From: Actinomycetota bacterium
GTDB lineage: Bacteria > Actinomycetota > Actinomycetes > Actinomycetales > Actinomycetaceae
NCBI GenBank assembly: GCA_009930425.1
Contig: RZYE01000005.1
Span: 1 to 37,645 of the forward strand
Reading direction: 5' to 3'
DNA length: 37,645 nt
Shown here: piece by piece, positions 15,537 through 23,803 of the stretch
How the letters are laid out: every line of letters begins with the position of its first letter
Position numbering within the stretch: the first letter of the stretch is position 1
Translations under genes and position numbers: made by a program
The notes under the pieces: generated by a model
What the model saw: the letters and a program-made list of their open reading frames with translations, nothing else
Databases searched by the model: none
Told to the model about the DNA's origin: nothing

Positions 15537-16562
15537 GGGGCGCCGTGGCTCCCAGATGTTGACGCCCGCGTCGACGGCGTGGAGGTCGATCTCCGCCAGT
15601 TCCTCGGCGGTGAAGGAGAGGTTGTCCAGTGCGCGAAGGGAGTCGCGCAACTGGTTCACGCTCGACGCCCCGACGAGCGCCGAGGTGATTCGCGGATCGC
15701 GGAGAACCCAGGCGATCGCCATCTGGGCCAGCGTCTGGCCGCGCGCCTCGGCGATCCGGTTGAGGGAGCGGAGCCGCTCGCGCGTCTCGTCGGTCAGGAA
15801 GGACCGCTTGAAGGACCCGTCCTGGGCGGCGCGCGAGTCCGCCGGGACGCCGTCGAGGTACTTCGCCGTGAGGAGTCCCTGGGCGAGCGGCGAGAACACG
15901 ATCGCCCCCATCCCTCGCTCGCCGAGGACGTCGAGGAGGCTCGGATCGCCCTGCTCGATCCACCGGTTGAACATCGAGTAGGACGGCTGGTGGATGAGCA
16001 GGTCGAGACCCATCTGCTCGGCGGTGTCGAGGGCCGCGGCGGTCTCGGCAGCGGGATACGACGAGATGCCGGCATAGATCGCCTTGCCGCTGTCGACCGC
16101 GTACTTCAGCGCGCCGAGCGTCTCGCGCAACGGGGTGGAGGGGTCGAGGCGGTGAGAGTAGAAGATGTCCACGTGATCGGTCCGCAGCCGCCGCAGCGAC
16201 GCGTCCAGGGAGGCACGGAGGTACTTGCGCGATCCCCACTCACCGTAGGGTCCGGGCCACATGTGGTACCCGGCCTTGGTCGAGACGATCAACTCGTCCC
16301 GGTAGGGGGCGAGGTCGGAGTGGAGCAGGTCCCCGAACGACTCCTCCGCGGATCCCGGCGGTGGGCCGTAGTTGTTCGCCAGGTCGAAGTGCGTGACGCC
16401 TGCGTCGAAGGCGGCCAGGAGGATCTCGCGCTGGTCCTCGATCGGGGTCGCGTGGCCGAAGTTCTGCCAGAGGCCGAGCGAGACGAGGGGGAGGTCCAGC
16501 CCGCTGGCGCCGCAGCGGCGGTACTGCATCTGTTCGTAGCGTCGTCCGTCAGCAAGGTACAT
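15534..16562 (-). CDS. Aldo/keto reductase, YghZ/GpR-like (L-glyceraldehyde 3-phosphate reductase family)
   Basis: This is an NADPH-dependent reductase of the AKR14 type; E. coli YghZ reduces L-glyceraldehyde 3-phosphate and methylglyoxal. The 342-residue protein begins MYLADGRRYEQMQYRRCG, characteristic of the subfamily. It holds the catalytic tetrad D60, Y65, K96 and H137 (FDLANNYG, VSTKAG, YSHR). The C-terminal NADPH-binding segment includes LVGASSVNQL. ATG 16562 is chosen for homology and because a -10 TAACGT ends 7 nt upstream, implying leaderless mRNA; a slightly longer frame exists. The real substrate is unknown. It follows serA on the same strand with a 24-nt gap. Confidence 0.92.
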   Translation of the reverse strand: MYLADGRRYEQMQYRRCGASGLDLPLVSLGLWQNFGHATPIEDQREILLAAFDAGVTHFDLANNYGPPPGSAEESFGDLLHSDLAPYRDELIVSTKAGYHMWPGPYGEWGSRKYLRASLDASLRRLRTDHVDIFYSHRLDPSTPLRETLGALKYAVDSGKAIYAGISSYPAAETAAALDTAEQMGLDLLIHQPSYSMFNRWIEQGDPSLLDVLGERGMGAIVFSPLAQGLLTAKYLDGVPADSRAAQDGSFKRSFLTDETRERLRSLNRIAEARGQTLAQMAIAWVLRDPRITSALVGASSVNQLRDSLRALDNLSFTAEELAEIDLHAVDAGVNIWEPRRP

Positions 16563-16569
16563 GGGAGCG

Positions 16570-16575
16570 ACGTTA
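16570..16575 (-). promoter_or_regulatory. -10 element for leaderless aldo/keto reductase transcript
   Basis: On the minus strand TAACGT is followed by CGCTCCC (7 nt) and the ATG at 16562. The element lies in the 24-nt gap after the serA stop, so the gene can be transcribed separately from serA. Confidence 0.55.
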
Positions 16576-16586
16576 CCGCCCAACCG

Positions 16587-17801
16587 TCAGCGGCGCTGGC
16601 GCTCCAGGACGCGCAACCGGATGGTGTCGTCCATCCCCCGGAGCGCCTCGAGTACCTCATCCGGCAGTTGGGAGCTCAGGTCCGTGATCATGTACCCCGT
16701 CTCCCCGGCGGTCCCCAGGATCTGGCCCTCGATGTTGGCCCCGTGCTCGGCGAAGGCCTGGTTCACGAGAGCGAGCACGCCCGGGGTGTTCCGGTGCACG
16801 TAGGCGAGCCGGAAGCGGGTGTTCTCCGAGGGATCGAGGGTCAGTCGCGGCAGGTTGACGCTCATGTCCGTCGAGGCGGTCCGGACGTAGGTGGCCAGCT
16901 TGTTCCCCACGAACTGTGCGATCGACTCCTGCGCCTCCTGGGTGGAGCCGCCGATGTGGGGGGTGAGGATGACGTTCGGCAGGCCGCGGAGCTCGGACTC
17001 GAAGGCGTCGCCGTTCCGGCGGGGCTCGTCCGGGAACACGTCGACGGCCGCTCCGGCGATGTGACCGTCGATGATGTTCGCGCGCAGCGCGGCCGTGTCC
17101 ACGACGAAGCCTCGCGAGAGGTTCAGGAAGATCGATCCGCGGCGCATCTGGGCGAACTCCCGGGCGCCGAACAGTCCCGCATTGCGGGCCTTCCCGTCGA
17201 CGTGCAGGGAGACGATGTCCGAGTTGCGGAGCACCTCGGACATGGACCGGCAGCGCTTCGCGTTCCCGAGCGCGAGACGTTCTGCGGTGTCGAAGAACAA
17301 CACGCGCATGCCGAGTGCCTCCGCGACCACTGAGAGCTGCGTCCCGATGTTGCCGTACCCGATGATCCCCAGCGTCAGTCCGCGCACCTCGTGCGCCCCC
17401 GAGGCGGATTTCTCCCAGACCCCGAAGTGGAGCGCACGGTCACGCTCGGTCAGGCGGCGCATCAGGGCGATGATCTCGCCGATGGCGAGCTCGACCACGG
17501 AGCGCGTGTTGGAGAAGGGCGCGTTGAAGACGGCGACGCCGTGGCGGGAGGCCGCCCGGAGGTCCACCTGGTTGGTCCCGATGCAGAAGGCGCCGATCGC
17601 CTCCAGCTGGGGGTTGGCGGCGATCACGCGCGACGTCACGGTGGTAGCGGAGCGGATGCCGAGGACCCGCACTCCGCGGAGTGCGTCGATGAGATCGTCC
17701 TCCTCGAGCGCCCCCGGGTGACGGTGGACGTCGAGCCCCACCGCCTCGAGGAGGGGATCGGCCTCGACGTGCGGGTTCTCCAGGAGCAGGGCTTTCGACA
17801 C
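16587..17801 (-). CDS. serA: D-3-phosphoglycerate dehydrogenase, E. coli-type
   Basis: SerA performs the first step of serine synthesis. This 404-residue protein is of the short, E. coli-like class. It has an N-terminal substrate domain with FCIGTNQVDL and FNAPFSNTRSV, the NAD-binding GYGNIG (148-153), catalytic R230, E259 and H282 (HIGGSTQEAQ), and a C-terminal ACT domain (about 330-404) for serine feedback. The longer mycobacterial-type SerA with an extra ASB domain is the other class seen in actinobacteria. GTG 17801 is used because the N-terminus SKALLLENPH fits the family. GTG 17819 would overlap the upstream stop as GTGA and is also possible. It follows the HelD-like gene without a gap. 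Confidence 0.93.
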   Translation of the reverse strand: MSKALLLENPHVEADPLLEAVGLDVHRHPGALEEDDLIDALRGVRVLGIRSATTVTSRVIAANPQLEAIGAFCIGTNQVDLRAASRHGVAVFNAPFSNTRSVVELAIGEIIALMRRLTERDRALHFGVWEKSASGAHEVRGLTLGIIGYGNIGTQLSVVAEALGMRVLFFDTAERLALGNAKRCRSMSEVLRNSDIVSLHVDGKARNAGLFGAREFAQMRRGSIFLNLSRGFVVDTAALRANIIDGHIAGAAVDVFPDEPRRNGDAFESELRGLPNVILTPHIGGSTQEAQESIAQFVGNKLATYVRTASTDMSVNLPRLTLDPSENTRFRLAYVHRNTPGVLALVNQAFAEHGANIEGQILGTAGETGYMITDLSSQLPDEVLEALRGMDDTIRLRVLERQRR

Positions 17802-17815
17802 GCCCCCATGGTCCC

Positions 17816-20074
17816 TCACGAGCGGTGTGCCACGGCCACGGAGTTCACATCATGGTCGGGCCAGCCGTCCGGGAGCTCGTCACGGTAGACGGCGTGCAAC
17901 CGTCGCGTCGGCCGGGTCATGGCGACGTAGACATCTCCGATCGAGGTCGCGGCGATGTGTGCCGGTTCCACGACGACGACCACGTCGAACTCGAGTCCCT
18001 TCGCTGCGGGGGCATCCATGATCACCAGCGGGGCGCGCAGCGGATGCCCATCGGGGGAGACGAGGGCCTCCCCGACGGACTCGGCGAGCTCGGCATGGAC
18101 GCCCCCCAGCTGATCGGAGGGTGCGAGGACGGCCATCTTCCCGCGACCGAGCCCACGCAGCTCGGAACGGACCACGTCGGCGAGCACATCGCGCCAGTGC
18201 CCACGGGTCGCCACGAGCGCATCGGGCACGTCGCGCGCAGCGGTGAGCGGCAGGTAGTCTCCCGGCGCGTTGGCCATGAGGACCGAGGAGGCTGCCTCGA
18301 GGACGGCCGCCGGCGTCCGGTAGCTGACGGTGAGCGCCGCCTGCCGCACGTGTTCCCGGCCGGCCTTCCCCATGAGCGATCGCCACGATGTCGCGGGATG
18401 GGAACCCGAGCGTTGGGCGAGATCGCCCACGACCGTCATCGACCGGAGGGGGCAGCGCCGGAGGAGTGCCCGCCAGGCCATGGGGGAGAGCTCCTGAGCC
18501 TCGTCGACCACGATGTGCCCGAACGTCCACGTACGGTCCGCGGACGCCTTCTCCGCGAGGGTCAGGGTCGGTCCGTGCTGGGTGAACCGGGAGGCCAGCA
18601 TCGAGGCGTCGACCATGCCGTCACCGAGGTCCTGTGCCTCGATGGCGGTCTGGGCGAACTCGAGTTGCTCCCGTTCGCTGGCCTGCCGCTCGAGGCGTGC
18701 GCGGCGGGTCTCCGCCTCCTCGTGGGGGCCCAGGAGCTCGGCGAGTTCATCGAGGACCGGTACATCGGAGATGGTCCACGCGGAGCCGGGCTCCCGGTAC
18801 AGCAGGTCCCGCTCCGCCTGGGTGAACTTCGGTGAGTGGCGGGCGAGCAACTCCGGCCTCGCGTACAACCGCTCCAGGAGACCGTGCGGCGTCGTCGGCA
18901 TCCAGCACAGGTTGAGCGCGATCCGGACCTCACGGTTGGAGCGGACATCCTCGTAGAGGTAGGCGTGCTCGTCGTCGTCGTCGAGTCCACGGCCTCGGGC
19001 GTACTGCCGCACGAGCTCGTCGAGCATCGCGAGGACGAACGGGGTCCGCGCCTCGTTGTGGGTCTGTGCCGCCCGGCGTGCGCGGGACATCGCGCGCGAG
19101 ACGGCGGTGGGCGTGATGGTGACGGTGACGCCCTCGATCACGATGTCCTGGGGTTCCGCCGGGACGCGTTGCAGGGCCTGGACGGCACGCTCCACGACAT
19201 TGGCCATCTCCAGGTCACCCTTGATGCGCGCGACGTCCTCCTCCTCACGGAGACGCGTCGAGGTCCCCGGGAGCAGGTCGCCCATGGTGGTGGAGACGAC
19301 ATCCGTCTCCCCGAGGGACGGGAGCACCTGGTCGATGTAGTCGAGGAAGACGCGCGTGGGTCCGACGATGAGGACCCCCGAGCGCTGCAGCCGTTCACGG
19401 TGGGCATACAGCAGGTAGGCCGCGCGGTGGAGCGCGACGGCCGTCTTGCCGGTCCCGGGGCCACCCTGGACGACCAGGATTCCCTCCACGTCGTCCCGGA
19501 TGATGGCGTCCTGCTCGGCCTGGATGGTGGCGACGATGTCCCCCATGCGCCCCTCGCGCGCGGCGGAGAGGGCTGCGAACAGTGCGCCCTCCCCGGTGAG
19601 CGAGTGCTCGACGTCCGGGCTCAGGCCCACCGCGCTGAGGAGCTCGTCCTCGATCGCGACCACCCGGCGATCGTCCGTGGTGATGTGGCGCCGGCGCACC
19701 ACCTCGCCGGGGTGCGCCGCCGTCGCCTGGTAGAAGGGGCGAGCGGACGGGGCGCGCCAGTCGACGAGCAGCTGTTCCTGGTCCTCGCTGAGGATGCCGA
19801 TGCGGCCGACGTACCGTGTCCTGTCCCCCGTGAAGTCGAGGCGTCCGAAGACGAGGCGGTTCTCCACCTGGTCGAGGCGGGCGATGGTGTCCTCGTAGTG
19901 GGCGGCGAACGCGTCCCGCTCCGAGCGGTTCTGCGGCGAGCCGGAGGGACCGCTGCGGCGGACCCCGTCGAGCTGACGGCGGTAGGCGATCCGCATGGCG
20001 TCCAACCGACGGTAGACCCGGCCCACGTACTCCTGCTCGACGGCGATCTCGCGTGCCTCGGCGTCGTTGTCCAC
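17816..20074 (-). CDS. HelD/HelR-family RNA polymerase recycling ATPase
   Basis: This is a UvrD-like superfamily 1 ATPase of the class that removes stalled RNA polymerase from DNA. In Streptomyces and mycobacteria such proteins can also confer rifampicin tolerance. The 752-residue protein has a charged N-terminal arm with EQEYVGRVYRRLD (13-25), Walker A GGPGTGKT (204-211), a long inserted domain (about 270-510), DEAQ (524-527), and the C-terminal motifs AAKGLEFDVVVV and YVAMTRPTRRL. The GTG start has GGAAGGGA upstream. I saw no rifampicin-associated element in the 142-bp divergent gap to the PAC2 gene. A weak -10 GATAAT lies at 20127-20122. Its stop abuts serA, so co-expression is likely. Confidence 0.9.
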   Translation of the reverse strand: MDNDAEAREIAVEQEYVGRVYRRLDAMRIAYRRQLDGVRRSGPSGSPQNRSERDAFAAHYEDTIARLDQVENRLVFGRLDFTGDRTRYVGRIGILSEDQEQLLVDWRAPSARPFYQATAAHPGEVVRRRHITTDDRRVVAIEDELLSAVGLSPDVEHSLTGEGALFAALSAAREGRMGDIVATIQAEQDAIIRDDVEGILVVQGGPGTGKTAVALHRAAYLLYAHRERLQRSGVLIVGPTRVFLDYIDQVLPSLGETDVVSTTMGDLLPGTSTRLREEEDVARIKGDLEMANVVERAVQALQRVPAEPQDIVIEGVTVTITPTAVSRAMSRARRAAQTHNEARTPFVLAMLDELVRQYARGRGLDDDDEHAYLYEDVRSNREVRIALNLCWMPTTPHGLLERLYARPELLARHSPKFTQAERDLLYREPGSAWTISDVPVLDELAELLGPHEEAETRRARLERQASEREQLEFAQTAIEAQDLGDGMVDASMLASRFTQHGPTLTLAEKASADRTWTFGHIVVDEAQELSPMAWRALLRRCPLRSMTVVGDLAQRSGSHPATSWRSLMGKAGREHVRQAALTVSYRTPAAVLEAASSVLMANAPGDYLPLTAARDVPDALVATRGHWRDVLADVVRSELRGLGRGKMAVLAPSDQLGGVHAELAESVGEALVSPDGHPLRAPLVIMDAPAAKGLEFDVVVVVEPAHIAATSIGDVYVAMTRPTRRLHAVYRDELPDGWPDHDVNSVAVAHRS

Positions 20075-20216
20075 GCATGTCCCTTCCGACGGACGTCACA
20101 CCCGTTGCGATGCGGCCACCCATTATCCGTCAGCATCCGGCCGCGGCGCCACCTCGTCGCCCGGGGAATGAATGCACGGCTCGCGCACGTTGGAAGGGAC
20201 AGGAGAGGAGAGTGAC

Positions 20217-21131
20217 GTGAACGGACGTGACTTCGTGAACCTGACCCCCGCCGCGGCCGACATCGGGCCCGTCCGCGTGCTCATCAATGCCACGCACTCG
20301 CCGATGGATGCGGGCCACGCCGCCATGCTGTTCTCGGAGCACCTCATGGACTCGCTCCAGCACGAGCGCATCGCGACCTTCGACTCGGACCAGCTCGTCA
20401 ACTACCGCCAGCACCGGCCCCACATGGTGTTCGAGGACTGGCGCTTCACCGACTACGCGGAGCCGGAGATCGCGATCGACCTGCTCCGCGACGACGAGGG
20501 CAAGGCCCTCCTCCTCCTGCACGGACCTGAGCCGGACCTCCAGTGGAACCGCTTCACCGACGAGGTCATCGCCCTGGTCGGGCGCTTCGGAGTCGAGTCG
20601 ACCGTCTCCGTGCAGGGCATCCCCATGGGGGTCCCGCACACCCGCCCGATCCAGCTCACCATGCACGCCACGAGCCGTGACATGATCGGGGACCAGCCTG
20701 ACCTGTTCGGGACGATCCAGGTTCCCGGCCACATCTCCGGACTCCTGGAGTACCGGCTCGGCCAGCGTGGGCACCGTGCGCTGGGCATCACCGCCGCCGT
20801 CCCGCACTACCTCGCGGGCAGTCCCTTCCCCCCGGCGGCGTCCGCGCTGGTCCGCAGGGTCGCCCAGCACACCGGGCTCGCACTGCCGGTCGGTGAACTC
20901 GAGGCTGCCGCCGCCAGGCAAGGGGCGGAGATCGCCGAGCAGATCCGGGACCAGCCGGAGGTCATGGCCCTCGTGACTGCGCTGGAGAACCAGTACGACT
21001 CCTTCATGCGCTCGCTTCCGCAGGCCGTCACCGGCCACGACACCGCCGACGGGGTTCCCAGCGCCGACGAGATCGGCGCGGCGGCAGAGGCCTTCCTCGC
21101 TGACCTCGCAGGCCGGGAGGACGAGGACTAG
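20217..21131 (+). CDS. PAC2 family protein
   Basis: The 304-residue protein belongs to the PAC2 family, named after proteasome assembly chaperone 2. Actinobacterial members occur with or without proteasomes and have no firmly assigned role. Visible family segments are VLINATHSPMDAGHAA, VNYRQHRPHMVFEDW, LLHGPEPDLQWNRF, VQGIPMGVPHTRP and GHISGLLEYRLGQRG. GTG 20217 is chosen because AGGAGAGGAG lies just upstream; an ATG 15 codons earlier has no such site. It is divergent from the HelD-like gene and converges on the spermidine-synthase-like gene, sharing the palindromic stop CTAG. No proteasome genes are in the window. Confidence 0.88.
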   Translation: MNGRDFVNLTPAAADIGPVRVLINATHSPMDAGHAAMLFSEHLMDSLQHERIATFDSDQLVNYRQHRPHMVFEDWRFTDYAEPEIAIDLLRDDEGKALLLLHGPEPDLQWNRFTDEVIALVGRFGVESTVSVQGIPMGVPHTRPIQLTMHATSRDMIGDQPDLFGTIQVPGHISGLLEYRLGQRGHRALGITAAVPHYLAGSPFPPAASALVRRVAQHTGLALPVGELEAAAARQGAEIAEQIRDQPEVMALVTALENQYDSFMRSLPQAVTGHDTADGVPSADEIGAAAEAFLADLAGREDED

Positions 21132-21919
21132 CCTCCGAACCGGAGGAGGTCCGCGCCGGCGACGACGCGCGCCGGGAGGGGGAGCCCCCGGACGCGGCGG
21201 GCGAGTGCGACGTCGTCGATGGGCGCGCGCGAGGCCCCGATGACCACGTTGCCGAACCTGCGCCCCCGCACGATCGCGGGGTCGACGACCATGACGAGGT
21301 GGTCGAAGGCCTCGCGCAGGATCCGCACCTCCTCCCTGGCGGAGTTGAGTGGGGGTGCATCGGCGAGGTTGACCACGTAGACGCCGTCCTCCGCGAGGGT
21401 GCGCAGGGCGGATCTGGCCGCTCCCTCGTCGCGGAGGTGCTCGGGCACCACCGAGCGCACGAACACGTCGCGCACGATCACGTCCCAGCGCCCTGTGGGG
21501 AAGGAGTCCAGCGCGGCGCGCGCGTCCCCGTGCCGGATGCGCAGGCGCGGTGAGCGTGGCAGGGGGAACCACTCCCGGGCGAGCCGCGCGAGCTCCCCGT
21601 CCCACTCGACGGCCAGCTGGGCGCTCCCGGGCCGCCGGGTGTCCCACGCCGTGGCCAGGGAGCAGCCGGCACCTCCGAGGTGCAGGGCGCGCACGGCGGT
21701 GCCCTCGCCCCACGTGGTGTCCACGACCGCGTCGATGTGCTGCATGTACTCGAACTCGAGGTGGGACGGGTCATCCAGGTCGTGGAACGAGGACTCCATC
21801 CCGTCGATGAGGAGGACGACCTGGCGGGGGCCAACGGCGCGCACTTCCAGCTCCGCCTCGCCCGTGTGGACCGGCTGCGTGGGCCAGCGCGCACCGATGT
21901 CCGTACTCCGAGGTGGCAT
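21128..21919 (-). CDS. Spermidine-synthase-like Rossmann protein
   Basis: The 263-residue protein has the spermidine synthase/SAM-methyltransferase fold: the glycine-rich LHLGGAGCSLA (79-89), acidic E105/D107 for the cofactor ribose, RIRHGDARAAL (128-138) and WDVIVRDVF (145-153). The aspartate of the last motif is kept. The polyamine-enzyme signature after it (usually D-x-x-D-P-x-G-P) is not: here the sequence runs VRDVFVRSVVPEHL. I therefore doubt that it makes spermidine; substrate unknown. The ATG follows a -10 TAGCGT by 6 nt (leaderless). The promoter overlaps that of the divergent dinB gene. It shares the bases CTAG for its stop with the convergent PAC2 gene. Confidence 0.8.
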   Translation of the reverse strand: MPPRSTDIGARWPTQPVHTGEAELEVRAVGPRQVVLLIDGMESSFHDLDDPSHLEFEYMQHIDAVVDTTWGEGTAVRALHLGGAGCSLATAWDTRRPGSAQLAVEWDGELARLAREWFPLPRSPRLRIRHGDARAALDSFPTGRWDVIVRDVFVRSVVPEHLRDEGAARSALRTLAEDGVYVVNLADAPPLNSAREEVRILREAFDHLVMVVDPAIVRGRRFGNVVIGASRAPIDDVALARRVRGLPLPARVVAGADLLRFGG

Positions 21920-21925
21920 GGTCCA

Positions 21926-21935
21926 ACGCTAGCCT
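21926..21935. promoter_or_regulatory. Overlapping divergent -10 elements of the spermidine-synthase-like gene and dinB
   Basis: In ACGCTAGCCT the minus strand reads TAGCGT (21931-21926), 6 nt before the ATG at 21919. The plus strand reads TAGCCT (21930-21935), 19 nt before the dinB ATG. They share the TA pair, so only one polymerase could open the site at a time. Confidence 0.5.
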
Positions 21936-21954
21936 TGGAACCGGGAGGTGAGCG

Positions 21955-23178
21955 ATGTCGCGAGGTCCGAGGCCCGCCCGGCGCACCTGGGGTGACGACG
22001 ACGCCGGCTGCACCATCCTCCACGTCGACATGGACAGCTTCTTCGCTGCCGTCGAGTTGCTGGAGAGGCCGGAACTGGCGGGCAGGCCGGTCGTCGTGGG
22101 CGGAGGGCCGAGGGGCGTCGTCACCTCGGCCACCTATGAGGCACGCGCCTTCGGGATCCATGCCGCCATGCCGATCGCGCAGGCCCGGAGGCTGTGCCCG
22201 CAGGCGGTGTTCCTTCCCGGCAGGCGGGAGCGCTACCTCGAGGTGTCCCGCCAGGTGATGGCAGTGCTCTCCTCCGTGAGCCCCGTGATCGAGCAGGTCA
22301 GCATCGACGAGGCGTTCCTCGACGTGTCGGGCTCGCTGCGCCGGCTCGGCACGCCGACGCGGATCGCCATCCTCGTCCGCGAGCGGATCCGGGCGGAGGT
22401 CGGGGTCGTGGCATCGGTCGGACTCGCCACGACCAAGCACGTGGCGAAGCTCGCCTCGGCTGCCGCGAAGCCGGACGGCATGCTGCTCGTTCCCGCGGAG
22501 AGGACCGTCGATTTCCTCCACTCGCTCCCGGTGGGAGCGCTCTGGGGGGTCGGCGGCCGGACCGGTGAGGTGCTCGCTTCCCGCGGCGTGCGCTCGGTCG
22601 AGGACCTTGCCCGCATGCCGGTGGCAACCCTCGAACGCCTGGTGGGGGTCGCCGCCGCCGCCCGGCTCCACGACCTCGCCTGGGGGCGGGATCCCCGCCC
22701 GGTCGAGATCGAGCGTGCCGAGAAGTCGGTGGGCACGGAGACGACGTTCGACAGTGACGTGAGGGATCGTGGCGAACTGGAGCGGATCATCCTCCGCCAG
22801 TCCCACGAGTGCGCGCGACGGCTCCGCGAGGGCGGACTCGAGGCGGCACGGGTGGGCATCAAGGTCCGCTTCTCCGACTTCACGACCATCACCCGATCGC
22901 GCGGACTGGCGGCGCCGAGCCAGTTGGGGAGTGAGATCGCGGCCATCGCCCGGTCGTTGCTGGACGGGGTGCGCATCCCTCCGGGCGGGGTCCGCCTCAT
23001 CGGGGTGCGGGCCGAGCAGCTCCTCGACGTGACGGTGGCCGGCTTCCAGTGGACGGTGGACGGGTCCGACGGCCCCCACCGTGCCGAACTCGCGATGGAC
23101 GCGGTGCGCCGACGATTCGGGTCCTCGACCCTCTCGCCCGCGTCGCTGCTGCCACCCGGGGAACCGCCGGATGCGTGA
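21955..23178 (+). CDS. dinB: DNA polymerase IV
   Basis: This is a Y-family translesion polymerase. The 407-residue protein has catalytic D25 in HVDMDSFFAAVE, D118 and E119 in SIDEAFLD, the aromatic steric-gate position in SFF (F30), YEARAFGIHAAMP, and the thumb and little-finger domains. ATG 21955 is preceded by GGGAGGTGAG. I see no canonical QLxLF beta-clamp pentapeptide at the C-terminus, which ends ASLLPPGEPPDA; in that it may resemble mycobacterial DinB2 more than DinB1. No LexA box is visible upstream, so SOS control is not supported despite the neighbourhood. It is divergent from the spermidine-synthase-like gene with overlapping promoters. Confidence 0.95.
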   Translation: MSRGPRPARRTWGDDDAGCTILHVDMDSFFAAVELLERPELAGRPVVVGGGPRGVVTSATYEARAFGIHAAMPIAQARRLCPQAVFLPGRRERYLEVSRQVMAVLSSVSPVIEQVSIDEAFLDVSGSLRRLGTPTRIAILVRERIRAEVGVVASVGLATTKHVAKLASAAAKPDGMLLVPAERTVDFLHSLPVGALWGVGGRTGEVLASRGVRSVEDLARMPVATLERLVGVAAAARLHDLAWGRDPRPVEIERAEKSVGTETTFDSDVRDRGELERIILRQSHECARRLREGGLEAARVGIKVRFSDFTTITRSRGLAAPSQLGSEIAAIARSLLDGVRIPPGGVRLIGVRAEQLLDVTVAGFQWTVDGSDGPHRAELAMDAVRRRFGSSTLSPASLLPPGEPPDA

Positions 23179-23205
23179 CCACGAGATCTTCACGACCCTC
23201 CGCTT

Positions 23206-23233
23206 TTGCAACAGACGCTTGGGGAACTATCCT
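23206..23233 (+). promoter_or_regulatory. Promoter of the DUF3040 gene
   Basis: TTGCAA (23206-23211), a 16-nt spacer and TATCCT (23228-23233). This is one of the clearest sigma-70-type promoters in the window. The leader of about 30 nt carries GGGAGGAGG before the ATG at 23271. Confidence 0.65.
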
Positions 23234-23270
23234 GTGATCACCACAACAGAGCTGGGCGGGAGGAGGCGCA

Positions 23271-23624
23271 ATGCCGTTGTCAGAGTACGAGCAGCGCGTG
23301 CTTGCTCAGATGGAACAGCACCTGCGTGACGCGGACCCCGGACTCGAGAAGTCGTTGACCTCGAAGGGCCGGATCGACGTGAAGAAGCTGTCGATCGGCA
23401 TCCTGGCGACCATCGTCGGACTCGGGATCCTCGTCGCCGGCGTCGCGACCACCCAGGTCTGGCTCGGTATCGTCGGCTTCGTGGTCATGCTGGCGGGAGT
23501 GTTGTTCGCCACCACCCAGTCGGGCGGGCGCGAGAAGGTCCGCCGACCGGAGCCGCGCCGTTCCGGTGGCTTCATGGATCGCCAGCAGGAACGCTGGGAG
23601 AAGCGTCAGGGCGACCACTCCTAG
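23271..23624 (+). CDS. DUF3040 membrane protein
   Basis: The 117-residue protein begins MPLSEYEQRVLAQMEQHL, the hallmark of the actinobacterial DUF3040 family, usually found just upstream of the mraZ/dcw cluster as here. Two transmembrane segments follow (about 41-60 and 62-81), then a basic tail (RRPEPRR, ERWEKRQ). The likely topology is both ends in the cytoplasm. Function is unknown; position next to division genes suggests, but does not show, a link to the cell envelope. It has its own promoter and ribosome binding site and is followed by a strong terminator, so it is a separate unit from mraZ. Confidence 0.88.
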   Translation: MPLSEYEQRVLAQMEQHLRDADPGLEKSLTSKGRIDVKKLSIGILATIVGLGILVAGVATTQVWLGIVGFVVMLAGVLFATTQSGGREKVRRPEPRRSGGFMDRQQERWEKRQGDHS

Positions 23625-23639
23625 TCCCTCCACGTTGCT

Positions 23640-23665
23640 CCCCCTCGCCGCATGCGGCGAGGGGG
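23640..23665 (+). terminator. Terminator after the DUF3040 gene
   Basis: A perfect 26-nt palindrome, CCCCCTCGCCGCA followed by its exact complement, then TTGTC. It forms a stem of about 11 bp with a 4-nt loop, 16 nt after the stop codon. It isolates the dcw cluster from upstream transcription. Confidence 0.85.
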
Positions 23666-23775
23666 TTGTCGCTTCTGCTGGGCGCCCCGCGGCCCTCCCT
23701 CGGCCCTGACGCGCCCCTCAGCGGGATGAGAGCGCGTCGGAGCGTGCCCGGCGACGCTCCTCCCTGCCGATTTCC

Positions 23776-23791
23776 CTCCACCCTCCTCCAC
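23776..23791 (-). promoter_or_regulatory. Two inverted MraZ-type boxes
   Basis: On the minus strand GTGGAG occurs at 23791-23786 and 23781-23776, with the same 10-nt period as the three boxes in the mraZ promoter but in the opposite orientation and about 60-70 bp upstream. The region 23666-23850 otherwise holds no gene that I can support. Confidence 0.45.
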
Positions 23792-23803
23792 CAGCCATGA
23801 GCT

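Noticed and set aside
15579-17333. 584-codon plus-strand frame over the aldo/keto reductase and serA
   Set aside because: Antisense shadow of two genes with complete catalytic residues.
20075-20216. Rifampicin-associated element upstream of the HelD/HelR-type gene
   Set aside because: I looked for the inverted repeat known from Streptomyces helR-type genes and found none, so antibiotic control is not claimed.
21920-21954. LexA box in front of dinB
   Set aside because: No CGAAC/GTTCG pair is present in the short intergenic region, so SOS control of dinB is not supported.
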